A DNA stretch of 7,715 nucleotides from Spirochaetota bacterium (lineage in GTDB: Bacteria > Spirochaetota > Brevinematia > DTOW01): contig JAPYWX010000069.1 of NCBI GenBank assembly GCA_028276145.1, forward strand, positions 1-7,715. Reading direction: 5' to 3'. Each line of letters begins with the position of its first letter. Position 1 is the stretch's first letter. Positions 1 to 4,544 of the stretch are shown one piece after another. Made by a program: the position numbers and the translations under genes. The notes under the pieces are model-generated. The model was not told the origin of the DNA, did no database searches, and saw only the letters and a program-made list of their open reading frames with translations.

Positions 1-1
1 G

Positions 2-400
2 GATGTCTACAGATTTTACGGTTATAGGAATGCGTTGATTTTTAAGACGATAAGAAGTATTTTAGAGGATATCTACATTGAACCTAAAGACAAGGTTGTT
101 ATGTTGGCTTATTACTTCAAAGAGTTCTTTGGTTTGAATTATGTCATAGTTTTTAGTGATAAAATGGTACCTGAGGTTGCTTTTGGTTTGCCATTTGATG
201 CTATAAGAGAATTAAAACTAGACGAAAACCTAATAGGTAGAAACATTAATGTTTCACAAGTCGTTGATATGAATCTTTCCTTGCTTTTCGGTTACGGATC
301 TAAGAATATTGCATTTATTAAGTTTATGGACAGAGTAATAGGTATGGGAAGTACCTATGACCTTTCAAGTGTCATTGAAATAATAGGTAGCATCGCATAA
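2..400 (+). CDS. C-terminal part of an unidentified protein with a GAF-like pattern (5' end outside window)
   Basis: The reading frame is open from the first bases of the window to a TAA at 398-400. It gives 132 residues, and the true start lies upstream. The internal TTG at 35 is not preceded by a ribosome binding site and is unlikely to be the start. From about residue 40 the pattern resembles the second half of a GAF domain: a hydrophobic strand (YVIVFSD), then VAFGLPFDAI, a turn with LDENLIGRNI, a strand with NIAFIKFMDRVIGMGS, and a closing helix (SSVIEIIGSIA). GAF domains bind small ligands or act as dimerising sensor modules, often in signalling proteins. No ligand-binding or catalytic residue can be named from this fragment. 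The GAF assignment is inferred from pattern only; a roadblock- or PAS-like fold is possible. The next gene converges from the other strand, so this is the end of its transcription unit. Confidence 0.6.
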   Translation, partial: DVYRFYGYRNALIFKTIRSILEDIYIEPKDKVVMLAYYFKEFFGLNYVIVFSDKMVPEVAFGLPFDAIRELKLDENLIGRNINVSQVVDMNLSLLFGYGSKNIAFIKFMDRVIGMGSTYDLSSVIEIIGSIA

Positions 401-550
401 TTATGGTCAATCAAGGGAGTTGTTCTTGAATTGCCCGTACAGTAAAATTCGTTTTTTATTTTTCCTACTCATTAATTTTTTTCAAATTTGTTTAAATACT
501 CTTGAAAGTGGGAAGAGTCATAGCCTTACAACTATAAAATGGATGGGGTG

Positions 551-582
551 ATGTGCTTATAGCACTATGTGCTTATAACACT
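551..582. repeat. Two tandem 16-bp palindromic repeats (GTGCTT family)
   Basis: Two adjacent 16-bp units, 551-566 and 567-582, each contain a GTGCTT...CAC palindrome: GTGCTTATAGCAC at 553-565 and GTGCTTATAACAC at 569-581. They differ by one base inside the palindrome. The G-run just upstream (541-548) recurs beside this repeat elsewhere in the window. Confidence 0.85.
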
Positions 583-598
583 TCCTTAAAAGGGTTAA

Positions 599-616
599 GG
601 GAGGCGATAGCCTCCC
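599..616 (+). terminator. Terminator-like hairpin GGGAGGC-GATA-GCCTCCC
   Basis: A perfect 7-bp GC-rich stem (599-605 with 610-616) closes on a GATA loop. The tail on the + strand, TGTATTACAAAAAA, is poor in T, so it may be a weak terminator for the gene at 2-400 or simply a repeat copy. An identical hairpin follows glnK at 3594-3611. An alternative stem, CCTTAA/TTAAGG (584-589 with 595-600), shares bases 599-600, so the two cannot fully form together. Confidence 0.5.
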
Positions 617-659
617 TGTATTACAAAAAAATTTTAATATACCTAGTCCTTTAGGAGCA

Positions 660-723
660 ATGTGCTTTGAGCACCACGTGCTTTAAGCACCATGTGCTTT
701 AAGCACCAAGTGCTTTAAGCACT
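660..723. repeat. Four tandem 16-bp palindromic repeats abutting a stop codon
   Basis: Four consecutive 16-bp units (660-675, 676-691, 692-707, 708-723) each contain GTGCTTTRAGCAC. Three of the palindromes are identical and perfect (GTGCTTTAAGCAC); the first has G for A at one position. The last unit ends one base inside the TAA stop codon of the minus-strand gene (723-725), so the array forms the start of that gene's 3' untranslated region. Confidence 0.9.
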
Positions 724-1376
724 TAGAAACTTATGGAGTACCACCCAACTATTTGAGATGAACCAAGATCATAACCTAAGTTAATCTCACCACCACTACC
801 AAGGTTTATATCTATTCCCGGTATGACGGTATGTGAAAGATGACCACTGTAAGAAATAGATGGGTCAAACTCTACGTAGAGGGACAAAAATTCTAGTGGC
901 TTTAGTACTAGAGCTATTATTGATGATATGCTACTTAGACTTGCCGATAGATTCAGTTCTATAAAGATGGTACTAGGTAGTATGTTTAGCATAGTATGGT
1001 ATTGTATAGAACCCCAGAATCCTGATGAGTAGCCTAGTTGTAAAGCGATTATATTGTAGTCAAGAATTGATAGTTTACCAAAGTCGTATCTAGGCATTAC
1101 CCATGCTCCTCCCCACTCTACACCACTTGAAGAAAATGTTATAGTTGAGAGGTTAACTTGTAAGTCTATATTATCGCTTATGCCGTATCCCCCTACTATA
1201 TCCAATGTTACACTGTCAAATGATGTTGGAATGTAAAAGGTTGGGGTTATTGCTACCTTACCACTTCCGGTCATTCCCACCCAAGGTGAAAAGGCAACAG
1301 CGTTTGCTGTGTTGGGCGAAATAACCATAATCAGCATCGTGCTGATTAGCACTGAAATGAGAATTATTTTTTTCAT
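723..1376 (-). CDS. Small outer-membrane beta-barrel-like protein with signal peptide
   Basis: This encodes 217 residues. The start is taken as the ATG at 1374-1376 because AAAGGAGGT (1381-1389) sits at ideal spacing; a longer reading from 1418 would run through that binding site. Residues 1-26 form a signal peptide: MKK, a long hydrophobic core (IILISVLISTMLIMVI), then SPNTANA as a plausible signal peptidase I site. The mature part alternates polar and hydrophobic residues with many Gly, Ser and aromatic residues (for example YIPTSFDSVTLDIVGGYGI). It ends in ...GWYSISF, a terminal Phe typical of proteins inserted by the BamA machinery. At about 190 mature residues an 8-10 strand barrel is plausible. 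No family is recognised and the substrate is unknown. It is transcribed alone, divergently from amtB. A GTGCTGATTAGCAC palindrome (1339-1352), resembling the intergenic repeats, lies in the signal-peptide coding region (V9 to T13). Confidence 0.8.
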   Translation of the reverse strand: MKKIILISVLISTMLIMVISPNTANAVAFSPWVGMTGSGKVAITPTFYIPTSFDSVTLDIVGGYGISDNIDLQVNLSTITFSSSGVEWGGAWVMPRYDFGKLSILDYNIIALQLGYSSGFWGSIQYHTMLNILPSTIFIELNLSASLSSISSIIALVLKPLEFLSLYVEFDPSISYSGHLSHTVIPGIDINLGSGGEINLGYDLGSSQIVGWYSISF

Positions 1377-1380
1377 ATAC

Positions 1381-1389
1381 ACCTCCTTT
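1381..1389 (-). promoter_or_regulatory. Ribosome binding site fixing the start of the minus-strand barrel gene
   Basis: Read on the minus strand this is AAAGGAGGT, four or five bases before the ATG at 1376. It rules out the longer frame beginning at 1418. Confidence 0.85.
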
Positions 1390-1453
1390 GATAAATATTG
1401 ATGCAAAATTAGTGCCATTTACAAGTTGCTTATAAGTTACTTCTTAGTATTTA

Positions 1454-1485
1454 ATTATAACATTTCTTGCTTAAAGCACTCTAGA
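1454..1485 (-). promoter_or_regulatory. Predicted extended -10 promoter with palindrome in its -35/spacer region
   Basis: On the minus strand TGTTATAAT (1454-1462) is a perfect extended -10 element, about 80 bases before the barrel gene's ATG. No good -35 hexamer is present, as is usual for extended -10 promoters. The upstream spacer contains the palindrome TGCTT-A-AAGCA (1468-1478), a member of the GTGCTT repeat family placed where a bound protein could affect RNA polymerase. Confidence 0.5.
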
Positions 1486-1510
1486 ATAAATAAAAGGTAA
1501 TAGATTGGAG

Positions 1511-1572
1511 GGCGGGTTGTGTGCTTCTAGCATCTACTCATGAATAATTAAAGTTATATCACCTTCTTAATT
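1511..1572. repeat. 62-bp dispersed repeat, copy 1 (partner at 4418-4482)
   Basis: It begins GGCGGGTTGTGTGCTTC and ends TATCACCTTCTTAATT. Aligned by eye to 4418-4482 it shows 57 identical bases out of 62, with one 3-bp gap. It contains the palindrome GTGCTTCTAGCAT (1521-1533) after a G-run. Confidence 0.85.
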
Positions 1573-1610
1573 AAGTGCTTTTAGCAGTTTTATTAAAAAA
1601 TCGTGACTTT

Positions 1611-1629
1611 TTGCTTAAAAATTAGGCAA
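1611..1629. promoter_or_regulatory. Candidate operator dyad 1 upstream of amtB
   Basis: The sequence TTGCTTAAAAATTAGGCAA is a 19-bp imperfect dyad with TTGC/GCAA ends. It matches the dyad at 1720-1738 at 16 of 19 positions. It could bind a dimeric regulator of the nitrogen operon; which one is unknown. Confidence 0.35.
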
Positions 1630-1719
1630 AAATTTTAAATTTGTTTTTTATGTTATTAATTTTATGAGTTATTTTGCAGTGTAATGAATATGTGTAAAAA
1701 TTTGGCTATATATTGGGAT

Positions 1720-1738
1720 TTGCTTAAAATTTAAGCAA
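1720..1738. promoter_or_regulatory. Candidate operator dyad 2 upstream of amtB (perfect palindrome)
   Basis: TTGCTTAAA-A-TTTAAGCAA is a perfect 9+1+9 palindrome, followed by a short T-run (1739-1744). It starts 109 bases after the first dyad. It does not match the NtrC, GlnR/TnrA, NtcA or AmtR consensus sites. A weak hairpin or terminator is the alternative, but the stem is very AT-rich. Confidence 0.4.
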
Positions 1739-1913
1739 TTTTTTGAATTACTGATTAGTCAGGAACTAATTTTTACATTTTTCAGGAATTGTTGCTTATT
1801 TAATAAATATAAGTTTGAGTATGTTGAAAACTTTTAAGAGGTGAGGCGAGAGGTTATTTGAACAACTTTAGAGTAGGTTTATTTTGGTATGTATTTTGCA
1901 TATTGAAAAGATT

Positions 1914-1920
1914 AAGGAGG
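1914..1920 (+). promoter_or_regulatory. Ribosome binding site fixing the amtB start
   Basis: AAGGAGG lies five bases before the ATG at 1926. It would be inside the coding region if the upstream TTG at 1884 were used, so 1926 is preferred. Confidence 0.9.
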
Positions 1921-1925
1921 GTTAT

Positions 1926-3224
1926 ATGAAACAGTTAAAGATATTTACATTTGCTACTTTTCTGATAGTAGCTGTTGGTGCTATTGCTTTTGGGCAGGAA
2001 AGCGCACCTAGTGCTAACTCTGGTGATACTGCCTGGCTGTTGACTTCTGCTACATTGGTGCTTCTTATGACTATACCAGGTTTAGCTCTATTCTATGGTG
2101 GTATGATTCGTGGTAAGAATGTGATATCTACGATATACTATAGTGTGGCTGCAGCTTTTACTGTAAGCATAACTTGGGTTATATACCAATATAGCCTGAT
2201 ATTTAGTGGTGATATAGGAGGTATAATAGGTAATCTGGATAAGCTGTTTTTGAGAGGTGTTACGATTGATTCGGTTTCTGGTACCATTCCAGAATATGTG
2301 TTTGTCGTATTCCAGATGGTTTTTGGAATAATAACGGTGGCACTCATAAGTGGTTCTATAGTTGAGAGAATGAATTTTGGGGCATGGATAATATTTATAT
2401 TGTTGTGGTCGTTGTTGGTCTATACGCCGTTGGCTCACATGGTTTGGGGTGGTGGTTATATAGGTGGAACTCTTGGTGCTCTTGATTTTGCTGGAGGATT
2501 GGTTGTTCATACTTCTTCTGGTATTACAGCTTTGATATTAGCTATTGTTTTAGGTGAAAGGGTTAGGTATGGGAAGGATAATATTCTTCCGCATAATATA
2601 GTTTATACATTTATAGGTGCTGCTTTGCTTTGGGTTGGATGGTTTGGGTTCAATGCTGGTAGTGGTTTGGCTTCTGATGGGCTCGCTGGTAATGCTTGGC
2701 TTGTGACTAATACTGCTGCAGCAGCTGCTGGTATTTCATGGATGCTCATAGATTACATAGTATCAAGGAAGGTGTCATTGATTGGTGCTGTGACTGGTGT
2801 TGTTGCTGGGCTTGTTGCTATAACTCCTGCTTCTGGTTTTGTTAATATTGGTGGCGCTATATTTATAGGATTTACTGTCTCAATACTATCGTATATTTTT
2901 GTTTCAAGAGTTAAAAAAGCTCTCAAATACGATGATTCTTTGGATGTTTTTGGTGTTCATGGTGTTGGTGGTATGTGGGGTGCTCTAATGACAGGTGTAT
3001 TCGCTGATCCTAGTGTAGGTGGTAAAGCTGGGTTGTTGTATGGTAATCCTAACCAACTTTTGGTTCAAGCTATATCTATTTTGATTACAATATTGTTGGT
3101 TGTCGTTGGAACGTTGATATCACTGTTTATTACTTCTTTAATTACTAAGCTTAGAGTTGAGCCGCAGGAAGAAGTTTATGGGCTTGATTTCTCCTTGCAT
3201 GGAGAAAAAGCCTATGAAAAATAA
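1926..3224 (+). CDS. amtB: Ammonium channel AmtB (Amt/MEP/Rh family)
   Basis: An inner-membrane trimeric channel that conducts ammonium/ammonia. It has 432 residues, normal for the family. Residues 1-23 look like a cleaved signal peptide, as in E. coli AmtB, followed by about eleven hydrophobic segments. Functional residues can be placed by matching family motifs: the Phe gate F133 (FQMVF) and F242 (GWFGFNAGS), recruitment-site W174 (HMVWGGG) and S246, D187 (ALDFAGG), and the twin pore histidines H195 (VVHTSSG) and H345 (DVFGVHGVGG). The cytosolic tail keeps the GLD...HGEKAY motif needed for coupling to PII. The hallmark residues are all present, so the protein is expected to be functional. 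The glnK start codon follows 17 bases after the stop codon, forming the classic amtB-glnK operon. Two TTGC...GCAA dyads upstream are candidate control sites. Assignment to Amt rather than Rh is firm from the motifs. Confidence 0.97.
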   Translation: MKQLKIFTFATFLIVAVGAIAFGQESAPSANSGDTAWLLTSATLVLLMTIPGLALFYGGMIRGKNVISTIYYSVAAAFTVSITWVIYQYSLIFSGDIGGIIGNLDKLFLRGVTIDSVSGTIPEYVFVVFQMVFGIITVALISGSIVERMNFGAWIIFILLWSLLVYTPLAHMVWGGGYIGGTLGALDFAGGLVVHTSSGITALILAIVLGERVRYGKDNILPHNIVYTFIGAALLWVGWFGFNAGSGLASDGLAGNAWLVTNTAAAAAGISWMLIDYIVSRKVSLIGAVTGVVAGLVAITPASGFVNIGGAIFIGFTVSILSYIFVSRVKKALKYDDSLDVFGVHGVGGMWGALMTGVFADPSVGGKAGLLYGNPNQLLVQAISILITILLVVVGTLISLFITSLITKLRVEPQEEVYGLDFSLHGEKAYEK

Positions 3225-3241
3225 ATTTTTGGGAGGTATTT

Positions 3242-3580
3242 ATGAAGAAAGTTGAAGCTATTATAAGACCTGAAAAGATAGAAGGTGTTGTTGATGGGCT
3301 TTCAAAGGCTGGGTTCAATAGCTTAACATTTTACGATGTCAAAGGTCGTGGAAAACAAGGAGGATTAGTTGAATTGTTCAGAGGAAAAGCGTACAAGATA
3401 GAGTTTATTGAAAAAGTGAAAATAGAAATTGTTGTAAGCGATAGTGATGTTGAAAAAGTGATTCAAATAATAACTGATAAGGCTTTTACCGGTAACATTG
3501 GGGACGGTAAAATTTTCGTTTCAGATATAGTTGAAGTTGTTAGAATAAGGACTAAAGAAAGAGGAGATAAAGCATTATAA
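3242..3580 (+). CDS. glnK: Nitrogen regulatory PII protein GlnK
   Basis: A PII signal protein of 112 residues, the same length as E. coli GlnB/GlnK. It forms a trimer that reads ATP/ADP and 2-oxoglutarate and inserts its T-loops into AmtB to close the channel when nitrogen is ample. The T-loop spans about residues 37-55 and holds Q39 (Mg-ATP/2-oxoglutarate contact) and Y51, the residue uridylylated by GlnD in many bacteria. The first signature is around YKIEFIEKVKIEIVV (51-65). The B-loop TGNIGDGKIFV (83-93) and the RIR at 101-103 line the nucleotide pocket. The start is supported by GGGAGG (3231-3236), five bases upstream. Linkage to amtB favours the name glnK over glnB. Whether Y51 is modified here cannot be told, since no glnD is in view. 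A strong terminator follows. Confidence 0.96.
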   Translation: MKKVEAIIRPEKIEGVVDGLSKAGFNSLTFYDVKGRGKQGGLVELFRGKAYKIEFIEKVKIEIVVSDSDVEKVIQIITDKAFTGNIGDGKIFVSDIVEVVRIRTKERGDKAL

Positions 3581-3593
3581 AATTTACTTTAAA

Positions 3594-3624
3594 GGGAGGC
3601 GATAGCCTCCCTGTATTTTATTTT
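3594..3624 (+). terminator. Intrinsic terminator of the amtB-glnK operon
   Basis: A perfect 7-bp stem GGGAGGC/GCCTCCC (3594-3600 with 3605-3611) with a GATA loop is followed by TGTATTTTATTTT. It begins 14 bases after the glnK stop codon. The hairpin is identical to the one at 599-616, and both are followed by TTTTAATATACCTA (3653-3666 here). Confidence 0.85.
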
Positions 3625-3721
3625 AACATTTCCTAAACATCTACACAAAAAGTTTTAATATACCTATACGATAAACAGGAAAAGTTCTTGGGGGATTTAT
3701 AATACCTTTTACTGGAAAATT

Positions 3722-3738
3722 AAGAGGCTTTGCCTCTT
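3722..3738 (+). repeat. Hairpin AAGAGGC-TTT-GCCTCTT (purine-arm family)
   Basis: Perfect 7-bp arms (3722-3728, 3732-3738) followed by TT and a TCAAATAAGG stretch. It could add a backup terminator behind glnK. It is the first of several hairpins with a GA-rich left arm. Confidence 0.75.
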
Positions 3739-3775
3739 TTAGTCAAATAAGGTGTGTGGGACTACTAATAGTAAT

Positions 3776-3836
3776 GTGCTAAAGCAAGATTTGCTTAATA
3801 GCACTTTGTGCTTAAGGTACTGTGTGCTTAAGGCAC
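3776..3836. repeat. GTGCTT palindrome cluster
   Basis: A partial copy at 3776-3787 is followed by TTGCTTAATAGCAC (3791-3804), GTGCTTAAGGTAC (3808-3820) and GTGCTTAAGGCAC (3824-3836). The last two are exactly 16 bp apart, the same period as at 551-582 and 660-723. Confidence 0.8.
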
Positions 3837-3862
3837 ATTTTTTATTATTACAGGGAACGAAG

Positions 3863-3877
3863 AGAGGCATAGCCTCT
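3863..3877 (+). repeat. Hairpin AGAGGC-ATA-GCCTCT (purine-arm family)
   Basis: Perfect 6-bp arms followed by TTT and CATCAAATAGG. Its downstream sequence matches that of the hairpin at 3722-3738 in type. Confidence 0.7.
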
Positions 3878-3896
3878 TTTCATCAAATAGGACAGG

Positions 3897-4036
3897 GTGT
3901 TTATAGCACTTTCTTAAGTGTTAATTAGCACCTTTGATTTGATAGGTGAAAAGTGTTGGAAAGCTCCGCTTTCCAACGAGTGCTTATTAGCACTTTCTTA
4001 ATGAGGTGCTTAATAGCACTCTGTGCTTAATAGCAA
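3897..4036. repeat. GTGCTT palindrome cluster flanking a hairpin
   Basis: Five palindromes lie at 3897-3909 (GTGTTTATAGCAC), 3918-3931 (GTGTTAATTAGCAC), 3980-3993 (GTGCTTATTAGCAC), 4006-4019 (GTGCTTAATAGCAC) and 4023-4036 (GTGCTTAATAGCAA). The hairpin at 3955-3977 sits between the second and third. Confidence 0.8.
3955..3977. repeat. Hairpin GTTGGAAAGC-TCC-GCTTTCCAAC
   Basis: A perfect 10-bp stem with a 3-base loop. It shares the outer GTTGG/CCAAC pairs with the hairpins at 4060, 4216 and 4582 but has a different inner stem that is still fully paired. Confidence 0.9.
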
Positions 4037-4059
4037 TCTTCAATAAAAAAGATACAGGG

Positions 4060-4084
4060 TGTTGGGATGCGGAGCATCCCAACA
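4060..4084. repeat. Hairpin TGTTGGGATGC-GGA-GCATCCCAACA
   Basis: A perfect 11-bp stem with a 3-base loop, the longest in the window. It is part of the GTTGGGAT hairpin family and lies immediately before the G-quadruplex motif. Confidence 0.9.
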
Positions 4085-4092
4085 TTAAAAAT

Positions 4093-4109
4093 GGGTGGGG
4101 TGGGCGGGG
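4093..4109 (+). other. Canonical G-quadruplex motif
   Basis: GGGTGGGGTGGGCGGGG has four runs of at least three G separated by single-base loops, the arrangement that folds into very stable parallel quadruplexes. It stands out in an AT-rich genome. Related but incomplete G-runs occupy the same place in other modules (541-548, 4264-4272, 4417-4427). Confidence 0.75.
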
Positions 4110-4123
4110 CTACCTAAAGTAAT

Positions 4124-4169
4124 GTGCTTCATAGCACTTTGTGCTTAAGGCACTGTGTGCTTGAGGCAC
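4124..4169. repeat. Three tandem GTGCTT palindromes
   Basis: GTGCTTCATAGCAC (4124-4137), GTGCTTAAGGCAC (4141-4153) and GTGCTTGAGGCAC (4157-4169). Spacing is 17 then 16 bp. Positions 4132-4169 match 3799-3836 at 36 of 38 bases. Confidence 0.85.
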
Positions 4170-4215
4170 TTTTTAATTGGATTAGGTAAGCTAGAACTTA
4201 CAGGACTTCTAAGGT

Positions 4216-4253
4216 GTTGGGATATGAAGCATCTTTGATGTGGGTATCCCAAC
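4216..4253. repeat. Hairpin GTTGGGATA...TATCCCAAC with enlarged loop
   Basis: Perfect 9-bp outer arms (4216-4224, 4245-4253) enclose 20 bases that contain a small inner stem, CATC-TTT-GATG. It belongs to the same family as 4060-4084 and 4582-4604 but has extra loop sequence. Confidence 0.8.
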
Positions 4254-4272
4254 TAGGATAGGCTGGGGTGGG

Positions 4273-4286
4273 GTGCTTAATAGCAC
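4273..4286. repeat. GTGCTTAATAGCAC palindrome
   Basis: A single 14-bp copy directly after the G-run GGGGTGGGG (4264-4272). Confidence 0.8.
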
Positions 4287-4348
4287 ATTATTTATACATC
4301 TTGAAAGTGTATAGAAGTGAAACCTCCCTTCAATTAATAGGGGGCGTA

Positions 4349-4362
4349 GTGCTAATTAACAC
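4349..4362. repeat. GTGCTAATTAACAC palindrome variant
   Basis: A diverged single copy after a GGGGGC run (4340-4345) and followed by T6. Confidence 0.6.
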
Positions 4363-4384
4363 TTTTTTCCTATTTTCAAAGAGC

Positions 4385-4407
4385 GTAGAGAGACGAATTC
4401 TCTCTAC
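4385..4407. repeat. Hairpin GTAGAGAGA-CGAAT-TCTCTCTAC (purine-arm family)
   Basis: A perfect 9-bp stem followed by AATTAATTAGGGCGGG. It sits just before the dispersed repeat copy at 4418-4482. Confidence 0.9.
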
Positions 4408-4417
4408 AATTAATTAG

Positions 4418-4482
4418 GGCGGGTGGGGTGCTTCTAGCACCTACTCATGAATGCTTAAAGATGTTATATCACCTTCTTAATT
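4418..4482. repeat. 65-bp dispersed repeat, copy 2 (partner at 1511-1572)
   Basis: Matches 1511-1572 except for five substitutions and a 3-bp insertion (ATG). It includes the palindrome GTGCTTCTAGCAC (4428-4440). Here it is framed by hairpins on both sides, which the copy at 1511 lacks. Confidence 0.85.
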
Positions 4483-4493
4483 GTTCTAGAGAG

Positions 4494-4518
4494 TGAAGAG
4501 AGTTGAAGCCTCTCTTCA
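4494..4518. repeat. Hairpin TGAAGAGAG...CTCTCTTCA (purine-arm family)
   Basis: A perfect 9-bp stem with a 7-base loop, followed by AATAATTAGGGCAGGG, the same tail that follows the hairpin at 4385-4407. Confidence 0.88.
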
Positions 4519-4544
4519 AATAATTAGGGCAGGGCTACTTAAAG

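Larger units (their letters stand above)
401..722. other. Intergenic region between convergent genes, with hairpin and palindromic repeats
   Basis: No coding frame is supported here. In order it holds a T-rich stretch (about 450-485), a degenerate hairpin resembling the GAGGC hairpins further right (AAGAGTCATAGCCTT, 513-527), a G-run (GGATGGGG, 541-548), two 16-bp palindromic repeats (551-582), an overlapping pair of stems (584-600 and 599-616), an AT-rich tail with TTTTAATATACCTA (632-645), and four tandem 16-bp palindromes (660-723). The order hairpin, G-run, palindrome matches the modules in the 3.6-4.7 kb region. Confidence 0.7.
1377..1925. other. Divergent intergenic region upstream of amtB and the barrel gene
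   Basis: About 550 bases without a supported gene. From left to right it holds the ribosome binding site and predicted promoter of the minus-strand gene, a dispersed repeat copy (1511-1572), another palindrome (GTGCTTTTAGCAG, 1575-1587), two similar 19-bp dyads (1611-1629, 1720-1738) and the amtB leader. The amtB promoter could not be fixed. TTTACA at 1772-1777 followed 18 bp later by TTATTT (1796-1801) is a weak candidate. No sigma-54 pattern (TGGCAC-N5-TTGC) is visible, although that is common for amtB in Proteobacteria. Confidence 0.6.
4023..4137. repeat. Composite repeat module, copy A (partner 4545-4661)
   Basis: About 115 bp running palindrome, 37-bp conserved spacer (4032-4068, including TTCAATAAAAAA and ATACAGGG), hairpin, G-run, TAAAGTAATGTGCT and a second palindrome. 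The same order of parts is found at 4545-4661. Confidence 0.8.

Noticed and set aside
1377..1418. Upstream start for the minus-strand barrel gene
   Set aside because: The extra 14 residues would be encoded across the strong ribosome binding site at 1381-1389 and would spoil the signal peptide.
1600..1883. Sigma-54 promoter for amtB
   Set aside because: TTGGC (1702-1706) and TTGC (1720-1723) are too far apart for the -24/-12 spacing, and no better match was found.
1884..1925. Upstream TTG start for amtB
   Set aside because: A perfect AAGGAGG lies between it and the ATG at 1926, and the ATG gives a normal signal peptide.
2088..2510. Minus-strand open frames of 140 and 69 residues inside amtB, and of 85 residues at 4961-5218 inside the TPR gene
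   Set aside because: They lie wholly within well-supported genes on the other strand, have low-complexity compositions rich in Tyr, Thr, Ser and Asn or Lys, and have no ribosome binding site; they are shadow frames.
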